Assembly (NCBI GenBank): GCA_015062495.1
Contig: SUUN01000001.1
Location: 347,069 to 411,068, forward strand
Direction of reading: 5' to 3'
DNA: 64,000 nt
DNA from: Alphaproteobacteria bacterium
GTDB taxonomy: Bacteria > Pseudomonadota > Alphaproteobacteria > Rs-D84
The translations under genes and the position numbers were made by a program. Below are positions 16,912 through 26,754 of this stretch, piece after piece; positions within the stretch are counted from its first letter, which is position 1; each line of letters opens with the position of its first letter. Under the pieces are notes generated by a model, which was given only the letters and a program-made list of their open reading frames with translations, searched no databases and had not been told where the DNA came from.

Positions 16912-17760
16912 TTAGATTTTAAAGTTTGTGTTGGCGGTGAATGTTTGTATGTGGGCGCCGGTGGCGCGGACTGGGATTGGCGTGTCCACAATTGCACCCG
17001 CCACCGCGTCCAGGCCGTCATCATGAATGCCCGGCGTTCCAATCGGCGACCAACCCAACATTTCCGCCATCAGGGCTGTGTTCTGGACACGGGTATGTGC
17101 GTGCAGACGCCCCGTTGACAACGCTGGTTCAATGGCACTTAAAATACGGTCTGATTTTGATTTGTGGTTCTGGATTTTATTAACATATATGTTTGCACCA
17201 CGGCGGGTGGCGCAATCGCGCATTATTTCCGGTACACCCATACCAATGCCGTTGGTTTCCAGACTGATTCTGGTTAAATTATGCGCACGCATGTAATCCA
17301 GCACCATGTCGCATTGGCGCGACAAGGGGAACATTTCATCATCTGATACAATCAGGTATAAAATATCGTGGATAAACAAATGGCGCGTTTTGTCATCACG
17401 GTACAGCAATACACAGGCACTGCCGTCGCGATGGCGACGGCCGGTGGATGGGTCCCAGTATAATGTCATACCGGTTATATTAAATTCACCAATGCGGGCG
17501 GTCTGCGAATCAAATTCTGTGTCATAAAATTTTAGGCCGCCGGGATCAAGACGCGCCCGTTCCAGTGGCGCAGATTCCAACATCATCTGGGACGCAAAGT
17601 GACGCGCACCGACCGTTTGACGTAATTCTTCAATGCGCGAAGGCGGAAACAGTTCGGGCCACGCGGATGTGCCATCTGGGTTAACCATCGGAATTTTCAA
17701 CAATTTATACCCACGCAAAAAAGGCGTTGAAAAAGCATTTTTTTCATATACCATTGGCAT
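16912..17760 (-). pseudogene. terminase large subunit, C-terminal (nuclease) half
   Basis: About 283 residues, beginning where a normal large terminase continues after its ATPase domain (EKNAFSTPFLRGYKLLKIP...WPELFPPSRIEELRQ). The RNase-H-like nuclease acidic residues are visible in YWDPSTG and HDDGLDAVAG. The ATPase half is encoded separately at 21095-21736. Candidate starts are the ATGs at 17760, 17754 or 17781, none with a clear ribosome site. Between the halves lies a 3.3-kb block in the other orientation. It may be a broken gene or a functional split protein. Confidence 0.75.
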
Positions 17761-17779
17761 AGAAGCAAAGGAATTTGAC

Positions 17780-19345
17780 ATGGATTTTACCCCCAAAACA
17801 TTACCAACCAATCTGGAAGCAGAACAGGCGGTTTTGGCCGCAGTACTGATGAATAACCGTGCGTTGGAACGGGTTGGCGAATTCCTGAATTACAAGCATT
17901 TTTCACATCCTGCGCATCAAGAAATCTATAAACTGGCGGAAAAGCAGTTTGCCGCCGGTATTCCATTCGACATTATCACCGCGAAAAATTATCTGGACCA
18001 ACAGGGTGTTCTGGAATCCGTTGGTGGTGTGGATTATTTAAGCCAACTGACCAGTGCCGGCGCAACCGTTGTTAATGTCGAACAGTACGGTCGCATTGTT
18101 TATGAACACGCCCTGCGTCGAGATTTAATCGCACTGGCCCAGGATATTACAGACAAGGCATATGTCGAAGATATGGACAACCCCGTCGCGCGCCAGATTG
18201 AAATCGCAGAACAAAAATTATTCGATATGGCGACCACAGGCACGTCTGAGCGCGAAGTCACATCGATTTCAACCGCATTGCAAAGCGCACTGGCCGAAGC
18301 GGAAATTGCATACAAGGCCGATGGACAGTTGTCAGGCCTGACCACTGGGTTGAATGCGTTGGATAAATCAATCAGCGGTCTGCACCATTCAGACTTGATT
18401 ATCATTGCAGGACGACCGGCGATGGGAAAAACCACGTTGGCAATGAACATTGCATTTAATGCCGCCCAGGCAATTGCGTTTGGACGCGCAAATAAAAATT
18501 ACAAGGGCGCGGTGGTGTTTTTCAGCCTGGAAATGTCGGCATCACAGTTGGCGGCGCGCGTGCTGTCATCGCAATCTAAAATTCCGGCAACATCTATGCG
18601 TGAAGGAACGCTGACAGATGAAGATTTCTTGAAAATGTCCCAGTATTCCGCCGCGATTGGTCAGGTACCATTATTTATCGATGATACACCGGGCATGTCG
18701 GTGCCAATGATGCGCACACGCGCGCGCCGGTTGGCACGCAAACATGGTGGGATTGCGCTGATTGTAATCGACTATCTGCAATTGATGACGTCGCCGGGGG
18801 GCAAACATAATGACAACCGTGTTCAGGAAATTTCTGAAATCACGCGTGGGCTGAAAATGCTGGCCAAAGAATTAGATGTGCCGGTAATCGCCCTGTCCCA
18901 GTTGTCACGTAGTGTGGAATCGCGCGATGATAAACGACCAATGCTGTCGGATTTGCGTGAATCAGGTTCTATTGAACAGGACGCCGACATTGTTATGTTT
19001 ACGTATCGTGAAGAATACTATTTACAAAATCGCGATCCGTCCGAACGTATGTCTAATACCACAAATAACGCAATGGTCGAAAGTTGGCAAAAACGATATG
19101 AACGTTCGCGTGGCAAGGCCGATATTATCATTGGCAAAAACCGTCATGGTCGTCCAGAAACGGTACGCACAGCGTTCTTTGGCGATTACAGTTTGTTTGA
19201 CAATCTGGACGAATTCGAAGCACGCGGCGAAAATGATTTTGCACAGCCGGCCCCAACAATTACGGCCGCGCAACTGGCAAACGATGTGGATTCAATGCCG
19301 ACTGCAATCGATCCAGATGCGATTCCAGACGATATGCCATTGTAA
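17780..19345 (+). CDS. dnaB: replicative DNA helicase DnaB
   Basis: 521 residues from the ATG at 17780, after AAAGGAATTTGAC. The N-terminal DnaB domain (LPTNLEAEQAVLAAVL) is followed by the RecA-like motor with Walker A GRPAMGKTT near residue 210, FSLEMS, Walker B LIVIDYLQLM and the DLRESGSIEQDAD motif. The tail KADIIIGKNRHG is as in cellular alphaproteobacterial DnaB. It unwinds DNA at the fork and binds primase and the clamp loader. It is probably the host enzyme, although it lies inside the phage-like cluster between two terminase halves. Confidence 0.93.
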   Translation: MDFTPKTLPTNLEAEQAVLAAVLMNNRALERVGEFLNYKHFSHPAHQEIYKLAEKQFAAGIPFDIITAKNYLDQQGVLESVGGVDYLSQLTSAGATVVNVEQYGRIVYEHALRRDLIALAQDITDKAYVEDMDNPVARQIEIAEQKLFDMATTGTSEREVTSISTALQSALAEAEIAYKADGQLSGLTTGLNALDKSISGLHHSDLIIIAGRPAMGKTTLAMNIAFNAAQAIAFGRANKNYKGAVVFFSLEMSASQLAARVLSSQSKIPATSMREGTLTDEDFLKMSQYSAAIGQVPLFIDDTPGMSVPMMRTRARRLARKHGGIALIVIDYLQLMTSPGGKHNDNRVQEISEITRGLKMLAKELDVPVIALSQLSRSVESRDDKRPMLSDLRESGSIEQDADIVMFTYREEYYLQNRDPSERMSNTTNNAMVESWQKRYERSRGKADIIIGKNRHGRPETVRTAFFGDYSLFDNLDEFEARGENDFAQPAPTITAAQLANDVDSMPTAIDPDAIPDDMPL

Positions 19346-19377
19346 TTTATAATTATTTACTTGCGCGGGGAACTAAA

Positions 19378-19406
19378 ATTGACTATTATTTTGTCAAGTA
19401 TTAGTC
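19378..19406. promoter_or_regulatory. nested inverted repeats upstream of the double-HTH gene
   Basis: TTGAC and GTCAA form one inverted repeat and GACTA and TAGTC a second, overlapping one, within about 30 bases and ending just before the AGGAG ribosome site. A regulator binding here would block its own gene; autoregulation is inference. Confidence 0.4.
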
Positions 19407-19422
19407 ATTTAGGAGTTTGCCC

Positions 19423-20430
19423 ATGGCCCAAGAAGAAATTATATTTCCAAATAATATCCGCAACATTCGACTGGCGAATGGTATGAAGATGACCGAACTG
19501 GCCCGTCGGGCGGGGTTGTCGTTGTCGGCGGTATCCAAGATTGAAAAGGGTGTGCGTCGATTGAACCAGAAGCAGTTGCTGAATATTTGCAATATCTTGG
19601 GGTGCAAATTATCCGATATATTTATCAAGGAATCTGATGATGTGGCCGACCAATGGCAGAGCGAAATTAAACGCCGTATGTCAGATAACGAAAACAGCGG
19701 TCTGAAAGTGTTCGGCAGCGGTCTGCGCAAAATCCGCCAACAGACCGGCAAGACAATCGCCCAGGCCGCCAAAGATGCCGGCATGACATTGTCGGTTTAT
19801 CATAAAATCGAAGTTGGCCAGCGCGAAATATATCAGAACGAAATCGAACCATTGGCAAAATCTTTTGCGTTGGGTGCAGAAGAACTGTTCGATAAAATCG
19901 CAAACCTGTATAAATCGGGCGCGCTGAACAAACAAATCAGCAAGGTCAAAGAACGTGTTAAATCTGTTCTGGTGCCGGGTAACCCAGTGTCAGGTATGGA
20001 CATGCACGGTGGGTTGTATGGCGCAAAATTGTATGACAGCGCACGCAAGAAATTAGTGCCAGTGTTCGGAACACCCGCAGGCAAAGTAATTGCATTCAAA
20101 AAATCTGACAAAACCATGATTGTTGCACCAATGACATTGGAAGGACGCGCAGAAATCTATGCGGTTATGCCAAATTCTAAGCGTTTGGGCGGATTTATTC
20201 CCGAAAAATCATATGTGTTCGCCGATGCATCTGTCCCGGCAAAGCCCGGTGATTTAGCAGTGGCAATTGATACAGACTTTAATTCGCTGGATGACGACAC
20301 AACCGTTAATGCATATATTGTCAGTGTACGTCAGGATTCTAAGGGCAAGGTTTATGGCCAAATGTCATCACCAGATGAAAAAATCACACCACAGACCATG
20401 CACAAGGTTGTTATGATTGTTATGGAATAA
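19423..20430 (+). CDS. transcriptional regulator with two XRE helix-turn-helix domains
   Basis: 335 residues. The first HTH is at about 10-60 (IRLANGMKMTELARRAGLSLSAVSKIEKG) and the second at about 100-150 (IRQQTGKTIAQAAKDAGMTLSVYHKIE). The C-terminal 150 residues contain a beta-rich region with GTPAGKVIAF and are not recognised. I chose the ATG at 19423, which follows AGGAG, over a TTG six bases earlier. It follows dnaB and precedes a gene of unknown function. Confidence 0.75.
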   Translation: MAQEEIIFPNNIRNIRLANGMKMTELARRAGLSLSAVSKIEKGVRRLNQKQLLNICNILGCKLSDIFIKESDDVADQWQSEIKRRMSDNENSGLKVFGSGLRKIRQQTGKTIAQAAKDAGMTLSVYHKIEVGQREIYQNEIEPLAKSFALGAEELFDKIANLYKSGALNKQISKVKERVKSVLVPGNPVSGMDMHGGLYGAKLYDSARKKLVPVFGTPAGKVIAFKKSDKTMIVAPMTLEGRAEIYAVMPNSKRLGGFIPEKSYVFADASVPAKPGDLAVAIDTDFNSLDDDTTVNAYIVSVRQDSKGKVYGQMSSPDEKITPQTMHKVVMIVME

Positions 20431-20456
20431 TACAGACATATACGGAGAGAGAACCC

Positions 20457-21098
20457 ATGAACGTCAAAACCAGTACAATCGCATTGAAACTGTTGAACCT
20501 GTATCGCCAAGAACATGTTATTATTGGCGGGTGGGCAACTGTTAATCCGATATTTGTAAACGAAGCAACCGATGATGTAATCAAAGAATTGCGCGATATG
20601 CCGACGGGTAAATTGCTGGTGCGGCATATTGAAAATCTGCGCAGTGGCAAAACACCAATGGATTCGATTGATCCAGAACTGTTACCATATGGTGGGATGA
20701 TGACCGCCGAAGATATAGCAACGATTAAATTAACCACAAATCAATGGCAAGAACTGGAAGACGCACTGAATAATTTTACCCCGGACCAAGTGGGACTGGA
20801 ACGTTTTATGAAATTGGACGTTGTTCGCGAATTCGGCGAAGAATGGCAGAATGCAATACGTTCTGCGTTAAATGCACGACCACAATTACTGGACCAGTGG
20901 AATATCGTTAACCAAACATACAATGCATACAGATTGTGGGATACAGCAAACGAAATTATCGCCAACCCCATATCAGAACGATCACGCGCCCAGGTTCAAG
21001 CCGATATGCCAGAATATGAAACATACCTGCCGATGTTTGGGGATGCGGGGACAGAACTGTTGGCCAAGTTGCGCACGTTCGTCAGTTCTATGAATTAA
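20457..21098 (+). CDS. unknown protein downstream of the double-HTH regulator
   Basis: 213 residues, mostly helical and acidic, no signal or membrane segment. GGAGAGAGAACCC precedes the ATG. I do not recognise it. Its TAA stop overlaps by two bases, on opposite strands, the TAA stop of the terminase ATPase half, so the insertion boundary lies here. Confidence 0.6.
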   Translation: MNVKTSTIALKLLNLYRQEHVIIGGWATVNPIFVNEATDDVIKELRDMPTGKLLVRHIENLRSGKTPMDSIDPELLPYGGMMTAEDIATIKLTTNQWQELEDALNNFTPDQVGLERFMKLDVVREFGEEWQNAIRSALNARPQLLDQWNIVNQTYNAYRLWDTANEIIANPISERSRAQVQADMPEYETYLPMFGDAGTELLAKLRTFVSSMN

Positions 21099-21736
21099 TC
21101 ATCACTGGTGCGGTAAATTGTATCGTGTGTGTGTGGTGTGCCAATATAAATCATCGCGCCGGTGGGCGACAATATAAAATCCAATTCACGCAAACGTTCA
21201 CGCATGTTTTCCCGTTTCTGGGGTGTGTTTGATGTATTGGGCACTTCGACATCGTCACAGATAATTAAATCCGCACGCAGGCCGGTTATGTTGCCGTGCA
21301 GGCCCTGGCATATAACCGAGGGTTCACGAATTCCAACCGGACGATTAATAGTTATGCGGGTAGACGCCCATTCTTTTTTATTTTTTGGCACCATGTGTTC
21401 ACACCACGGGTGGTTTTCCAGTATATGACGAATATGCGATACCATGCGCGATGCCAGCCCGGATTCCGCAGATAATATCAATATTCGTGTCTGGGGACGC
21501 AAATACAGAACACAGGCAACAAAAATACCAACAACCGTGGATTTGCCCGAATGACGAAACGCCATCAGCAATCCACGATGGGGCGCATCGCATAAAATGC
21601 TGTATAAAAATTCCAAAATTTGTCGATGATGTGCGGGTGTTTCCAAACCCAGTGTTCGATTCCATTCATCCAGAAAACTATAAAACGCCGTAATCATCGC
21701 GGTTTTCATTCGGCGCGGGTTCTGTGATTGAACCAT
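21095..21736 (-). pseudogene. terminase large subunit, N-terminal (ATPase) half
   Basis: 213 residues containing the packaging ATPase: Walker A RHSGKSTV near residue 65, LILSAESGLA, and Walker B LIICDDVE. The frame stops after GTPHTHDTIYRTSDD, exactly where the family normally continues into a linker and nuclease domain. That missing part is found at 16912-17760. The gene overlaps the start of the split cluster and follows the tail-fibre gene, whose end it overlaps by about 59 bases. Confidence 0.8.
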
Positions 21737-22229
21737 AATCGTTTATCAATTTTGGTAATGCATTTTCCAATACGCCCAACAGATTACGATACAGTCCCAA
21801 TACCGCACCACCACCCAATTTGTCACCAATAACATCATGAGTGTAATTGATTAGTGATTTTACATCATCATGAATATTTGCCCATTCCGTCAAGTCAATA
21901 TTTACAGAATGTAAATCCTGAAATGCAGATAATAGAAAATTAAAGTCTGTGTTTAAATCTTCGGGATCAATCCTGTGTGTTGGCTGATAATCAATTGTGC
22001 GCGATAACGATATCTGGCGAAATATGTCCAGTTTTGTGTCGGCGGGTGGCGCAACGTCAAACACTACATTGCCACCGGTAAAATCCGAATTCGGCATAAC
22101 GGTATAATTGTAATTTGAATCCCCAACGATATCATTGATGGCGACACGAACATCTGCCGCCTGAAAAAACGGAAACGCAAAGGCGAATTCAGTCGTTAAA
22201 CCATCAGAAACATAAGATATTTTATACAT
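21678..22229 (-). CDS. T7-like tail fibre protein, N-terminal type
   Basis: 183 residues from ATG 22229 after GGGGGTGATT. The start YKISYVSDGLTTEFAFAFPFFQAADVRV is the T7 gp17-type N-terminal domain that attaches a fibre to the tail. The receptor-binding tip is absent or supplied by another gene, for example that at 14714. Confidence 0.75.
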   Translation of the reverse strand: MYKISYVSDGLTTEFAFAFPFFQAADVRVAINDIVGDSNYNYTVMPNSDFTGGNVVFDVAPPADTKLDIFRQISLSRTIDYQPTHRIDPEDLNTDFNFLLSAFQDLHSVNIDLTEWANIHDDVKSLINYTHDVIGDKLGGGAVLGLYRNLLGVLENALPKLINDYGSITEPAPNENRDDYGVL

Positions 22230-22248
22230 AATCACCCCCATGTCCGCC

Positions 22249-22596
22249 CTAGGACATTAAATCATCAAATCTGGATAACAGCGATTTTAATAAATTTGGC
22301 TTTTTTGCAGTTGCCTGTTTTAACTTATTTAAATTGTTGCGACGCTTTTGCGCATATGGCGCGGTGGTTTCTGATTTCAGACGTTTTAGTACCGCACCTT
22401 CGGTAACGCCAGATGCACGCATACCAGATGCGCCATATTTGGCACGCTGGGTGGCCAAGGCCTTTTTAATCAGGTTCGTTTTTTCCACGTCGTCGGCCGC
22501 CATTTGCGCCAGAATTTCTTTGCGTTGATTGTTGGCCGATTTTTTTGCATCTTTATAATCCAAGATATCTGTTATATCTGATACAACTTGTCCCAT
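22249..22596 (-). CDS. small podovirus structural protein
   Basis: 115 residues, basic and helical. The segment RAKYGASGMRASGVTEGAVLKRLK is typical of a small protein between the gp12-like and fibre genes of alphaproteobacterial podoviruses and may be an internal virion protein. Assignment is by pattern memory and position. Confidence 0.55.
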   Translation of the reverse strand: MGQVVSDITDILDYKDAKKSANNQRKEILAQMAADDVEKTNLIKKALATQRAKYGASGMRASGVTEGAVLKRLKSETTAPYAQKRRNNLNKLKQATAKKPNLLKSLLSRFDDLMS

Positions 22597-22623
22597 ATTT
22601 TATCCTTATGTATTGTTATTTTG

Positions 22624-24339
22624 TTAAACTGTGTACCAACCATGCATACTGACCGACAGTACGGTGATTGGATAATTTTCATTGCCATGTATTGTCCAGC
22701 ATGGGGTCGTACATTCATGGGATGTTCCCAGTAAACTGATTGATACATCGCCCGTATAACCCGATGCGCCATCCGCATATACTTCGTTCGGCAATGTTAT
22801 GCGATGGTCGTTTATTGATATGGATTTGGTATCAATAACACGCGCAACAATTTTACGCAATCGCAGACGCGATGCATTATGCCCCGACACACGTAACGGC
22901 AAACCAGATGCAGTAAATGAAAAACTGTATTTGTTCACATCCGTCATGGCCACAGGCGAAAAACGTTCCAGATAAGTGTCACCATCACGATTAACCGCAA
23001 CATATGTATGACCATTGCATACTGTGACCGATAAAAATTCGCCGCGGGTTTTGTATGTACCCCAGGCACTTATCCCCAGGGATGCATTCTGGTTCAAGAC
23101 CGACATAACACCATTTGATTGAACAACGAATAACTGGCGCGTGGTGTCGTTATAGGCAATATCAACGGGCGACGTCATTAAATGCTTGGACAATGCGCAT
23201 AAATCATTTGCATTATAATTTTCCCCCAGTTCATCCAATGATAATTCACGTATATCGTGACCCGATGCGGATACGAATATGGTTGCACTTTCAATCTTTT
23301 GTGGGGCAAGATAACACGCACCAAATGAACCGACCGATGTATGTTGTTTAATATCAACCGATGCAGGGGTCAAAGGTTTACTGGAAATTGCCCATTCGCC
23401 AACATTGGTCAGAATTTGCAGGTTATCACTGCTGACAACGGTGCAAATTTGTTGACGCTGGGTCGATAAAAGGGATATAAAGATTGCCTGGTCATCAAGG
23501 CCAGTGCCTGCGTTAAAGTCATTATGCACACCAACACGCGACAGCCATATACCCGACGGCCAATCGCGTGAACCGCCAAAGACCAATCTGTCCTGGTGAA
23601 AAGTAATACTGCATGGCCAACCACGACGCGCGCCGAATGCACATTCACGCCAATCAGATACGGACGCGCTGGGTAATGTATATGTGCCGTTGGTATGAAC
23701 GACAATCTGTGTTGGACTGATGTATTCTGTAATGCGCCATTGCCGATCCAGTAAATATAAACGCCCACCGACGTTTTCAGGTGTCCAAAAATCTGCGTTG
23801 GTTGTAAACGTGGCATAGTTATTGCCAGACGCATGTGCAGAAACTGTAATTTTTATGTCCGAAGCATCGTCAAATTTTACAAACGGCATATTTACCGTCA
23901 TGTCCGCATCATTGCGTGAAAATTCAAATTCGCGAATGTAAAATTTATTGCCCGACTTATACAATGTCTGGGGTGGATAGTTTGGATGAACAAATATCAT
24001 CGTTCCAAAACGTTGGGCGTATTGCAGGTTGGTGATATCAGTGTATGGCCATGGGGTTTTAAGGGACTGGTACAAAGTGTCGTCAATGTAGATATCAATA
24101 TAGCAATCTGTTATGGCGATTATATATTCATCGCCATCAGATACAGAAAACGAAACCAGGCGCGCGGGCCCAACCAGTTTATCAACCGACACCAATCCAC
24201 TGCGACGTGACAAACCGCCACCCGCCAGCACATCCATATTTTCTAGTCTGGACAATCCATTGATATTATCATGCGCATAGAATTCAGGGGCGACTTCGCC
24301 ATTTGCAAATGAATTTTGTGTTTTTATAAAATCTGCCAT
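22624..24339 (-). CDS. tail tubular protein B / nozzle (T7 gp12-like)
   Basis: 571 residues. It starts with the family pattern QNSFANGEVAPEFYAHDNINGLSRLENM...GGLSRRSG and has propeller-like beta repeats (FHQDRLVFGGS, LQILTNVGEWAIS). It would form the distal tail tube of the virion. It appears full length and intact. Confidence 0.85.
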   Translation of the reverse strand: MADFIKTQNSFANGEVAPEFYAHDNINGLSRLENMDVLAGGGLSRRSGLVSVDKLVGPARLVSFSVSDGDEYIIAITDCYIDIYIDDTLYQSLKTPWPYTDITNLQYAQRFGTMIFVHPNYPPQTLYKSGNKFYIREFEFSRNDADMTVNMPFVKFDDASDIKITVSAHASGNNYATFTTNADFWTPENVGGRLYLLDRQWRITEYISPTQIVVHTNGTYTLPSASVSDWRECAFGARRGWPCSITFHQDRLVFGGSRDWPSGIWLSRVGVHNDFNAGTGLDDQAIFISLLSTQRQQICTVVSSDNLQILTNVGEWAISSKPLTPASVDIKQHTSVGSFGACYLAPQKIESATIFVSASGHDIRELSLDELGENYNANDLCALSKHLMTSPVDIAYNDTTRQLFVVQSNGVMSVLNQNASLGISAWGTYKTRGEFLSVTVCNGHTYVAVNRDGDTYLERFSPVAMTDVNKYSFSFTASGLPLRVSGHNASRLRLRKIVARVIDTKSISINDHRITLPNEVYADGASGYTGDVSISLLGTSHECTTPCWTIHGNENYPITVLSVSMHGWYTV

Positions 24340-24356
24340 GTGAATGTCCCCCGAAA

Positions 24357-24875
24357 TTAAAAGCGTGTATTAAGTAATGAAAAACTGTCGATATTGTTTG
24401 CAATTGATGTGGTGCTGTCTATGAATTTTGCGGTCTGCAATTCTGATTCGTACATTGCAACTAACATGCGAAATACCGTTTGATCACCCATCAAGGGAAT
24501 ACAAAATTCCATGGCAAGACGCGTTGCCGCCAATGACACAAAATACCCAGGGTATGATTCCGGTGCAGTTTTGACCACCGCTGTGATTGTTGTTGTGTCG
24601 CCGTCCGCGATAATTTTATTGCCAATGATACGACCAGATGTCTTTAATACGCGCAATACATTTGCAGGTATCAGAAAATCGCCGTCTGTATTTTTGGTCA
24701 GTTCTATATTCTGGGTTGCAAAACGCCATGGATGTGCCGCAATAACAGAATCCATAACCGGTTCAAACAGTGTGCGCGCAAGTTTGGCGGGTGCACTGTC
24801 ATCAGTTAATGACTGAATTGGATTTTCGCCCATTTTTAATAATGCCATGGAACATAAATCTATTTTAGTAAGCAT
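24357..24875 (-). CDS. tail tubular protein A (T7 gp11-like)
   Basis: 172 residues. LCSMALLKMGENPIQSL...LFEPVMDSVIAAHPWRFA is the gp11-type adaptor pattern. It would sit between the portal ring and the nozzle. The gene is intact. Confidence 0.8.
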   Translation of the reverse strand: MLTKIDLCSMALLKMGENPIQSLTDDSAPAKLARTLFEPVMDSVIAAHPWRFATQNIELTKNTDGDFLIPANVLRVLKTSGRIIGNKIIADGDTTTITAVVKTAPESYPGYFVSLAATRLAMEFCIPLMGDQTVFRMLVAMYESELQTAKFIDSTTSIANNIDSFSLLNTRF

Positions 24876-24959
24876 TTTTTGCCACCTTGGGTTAAAAAAT
24901 AATTTTGGGCCGACAATATTTTGCCGACCCAGGAAAGGAATAAAAAAAAGAAATGTTTA

Positions 24960-25193
24960 TTATGCCAATGCAACGGTTGTTACATTCAAATCTGTGATAT
25001 TTATTTTCTTAATCGCTGTGTTATCCGATGCGTTGATAATGATAATATCACCGATATTCATCAATGTTTTTACATTGTTAAAATATCCATTGGCGGTAAT
25101 CGTCGCCAATGTTTCAGATGCACTGCTGTAATGCCACAATGTAAATCCATTTGCATACGCGATGACAGATAAATTTTTGTTCTGAAAAGCCAT
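24960..25193 (-). CDS. small phage protein downstream of capsid
   Basis: 77 residues, beta-rich, with ANGFTLWHYSSASE and a central NVKTLMNIGDIIII. Similar short proteins follow capsid genes in related clusters (from memory); the function is unknown. A GC-rich hairpin and T run follow the gene on the minus strand at about 24890-24925. Confidence 0.65.
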   Translation of the reverse strand: MAFQNKNLSVIAYANGFTLWHYSSASETLATITANGYFNNVKTLMNIGDIIIINASDNTAIKKINITDLNVTTVALA

Positions 25194-25233
25194 ATGTGTT
25201 TTCCTTTGGTTTAGGGTTGAATTTTAAATTGTG

Positions 25234-26055
25234 TTATTCGGCGTCTGAACATTTAACGCGAACAATCCCGTCGCCATCAATTAAGACTGCGCCTTGGGAC
25301 ATGCTGTTGCTGATAAAGTGTGCAGCACGTTCACCATGCCATGAAATATCTGTTTTTACATCCTGGCCACAGGCATGACCAATGCTGGACGCGTGATAAA
25401 TAAAGCAATCACGGTTTGTGCCTGTACCCGGCAGACCGTTATACAGAACCCATGTAATCCCCAACCATTTGCGTGCAACACCACCGTTTAACAGTGGCAA
25501 CGCATCGCCAACATAATCCGCCGATACGAATTCATCCATCGACAACAGTTCATTCCACTGACGTACGCCAACAACCGCAAAGCGACGGCCATCATCGGGC
25601 ACATCGTTTGTATTCAGCACTTCGACCGCAGACAAAATCAAATCTTTGGTCAGGCCAGTTGAATAATCACCAACATTTGCAGTTGCGTTATTCATGGCAG
25701 ATACAATCAATTCATCGGTCTTGCGCCCCAGTGCATATGCACCAGCCGATGCAACAACACGGCGTTCATCAATATTGACCTTTAATTCATCCAATGCATC
25801 AACCCAATCGCCTGCATAATAATCAGACAACATACATTCAACAGGTTCATGGTTCAGATTCATCACAGGTACAATGCCATGACGCGATTTTGTGCTGGCT
25901 GTGCCACGGCCAACCTTTTGGAATGTGGTGGATGCACCGATAACACCCGATTTGCTGCGAACCGTAGAACGCAATTTTGTGCCCATCTGTTGATATGCCA
26001 AATGAACATCGGCTTCGAATTGTTTCACAAATACATTATCTATGGAAACAGACAT
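25234..26055 (-). CDS. major capsid protein
   Basis: 273 residues from the ATG at 26055, after CCAAAGGATTATTAC. The N-terminal half (VKQFEADVHLAYQQMGTKLR, TTFQKVGRGTAS, DYYAGDWVDALDELK) is characteristic of a phage capsid family common in alphaproteobacterial podoviruses. The order scaffold, capsid, gp11, gp12 supports this. The gene is intact. Confidence 0.85.
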   Translation of the reverse strand: MSVSIDNVFVKQFEADVHLAYQQMGTKLRSTVRSKSGVIGASTTFQKVGRGTASTKSRHGIVPVMNLNHEPVECMLSDYYAGDWVDALDELKVNIDERRVVASAGAYALGRKTDELIVSAMNNATANVGDYSTGLTKDLILSAVEVLNTNDVPDDGRRFAVVGVRQWNELLSMDEFVSADYVGDALPLLNGGVARKWLGITWVLYNGLPGTGTNRDCFIYHASSIGHACGQDVKTDISWHGERAAHFISNSMSQGAVLIDGDGIVRVKCSDAE

Positions 26056-26197
26056 GTAATAATCCTTTGGTAAAAAAAAATTAAACAAAGATGTCATAAC
26101 AGACACCCAATCAATTTTTGTGTTTTTGGTTATGCATAAAATGCGCCATCCGACAAAAAACTTTTGGGTCCGCGTATGCGGATTGTCCATAAAAAAA

Positions 26198-26266
26198 ATC
26201 AGTCAGACTGGTATAACATCTGACTGATATTTTCATTTTAAAACCCCGCGTACGCGGGGTAAGTTA
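26198..26266 (-). terminator. two tandem terminators after the histone-like gene
   Basis: On the minus strand, CCCCGCG/CGCGGGG followed by TTTT, then a second inverted repeat, ATCAGTCAGA with TCTGACTGAT, followed by a T run. They isolate the histone-like gene from the capsid gene. Confidence 0.75.
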
Positions 26267-26274
26267 GTTAAAAA

Positions 26275-26754
26275 TTATTTTTTCTTGCAAACTTTTTTTG
26301 CACATGCCTTTTTGGCGCATGGTTTCTTTGCAACTGGTTTTGCCGCTACCTTTTTAACAGCAACTTTCTTTGCAGGTGCTTTTTTTGCAACTGGTTTCGC
26401 TGCTACTTTCTTTGCAGGTGCTTTTTTTGCAACTGGTTTTGCTGCAACTTTCTTTGCAGGTGCTTTCTTTGCAACTGGTTTCGCTGCTACTTTCTTTGCA
26501 GGTGCTTTCTTTGCAACCGGTTTCGCAGCTACTTTTTTTGCAGGTGCTTTCTTTGCAACTGGTTTTGCCGCTGCTTTTTTTGCAGGTGCTTTCTTTGCAA
26601 CTGGTTTCGCCGCTGCTTTCTTTGCAGGTGCTTTCTTTGCAACTGGTTTTGCCGCTGGTTTTTTTGCAGGTGCTTTCTTTGCAACCGGTTTCGCCGCTGG
26701 TTTTTCAGCAACTACTTTTTTTGCGGCTGCTTTTCTTTTGAATAAAAATGCCAT
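26275..26754 (-). CDS. histone H1-like lysine/alanine/proline-repeat protein
   Basis: 159 residues: a short start MAFLFKRK, then about ten copies of a 13-residue unit of the form KPVAKKAPAKKxAA, then a Cys/Lys tail. Such AlgP/Hc-like proteins bind DNA through charge and are disordered. The start at 26754 follows TTAAGGAGAGAAAG. It has its own promoter-like sequence (TTTACT, 17 bases, TAAAAT) and two terminators, although it lies between phage scaffold and capsid genes. The repeated DNA makes its length prone to change. Confidence 0.8.
   Translation of the reverse strand: MAFLFKRKAAAKKVVAEKPAAKPVAKKAPAKKPAAKPVAKKAPAKKAAAKPVAKKAPAKKAAAKPVAKKAPAKKVAAKPVAKKAPAKKVAAKPVAKKAPAKKVAAKPVAKKAPAKKVAAKPVAKKAPAKKVAVKKVAAKPVAKKPCAKKACAKKVCKKK

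Noticed and set aside
17780-19345. DnaB as a phage-encoded helicase
   Set aside because: Its sequence pattern is that of the cellular alphaproteobacterial enzyme and it is on the opposite strand to all virion genes; a phage origin cannot be fully excluded.
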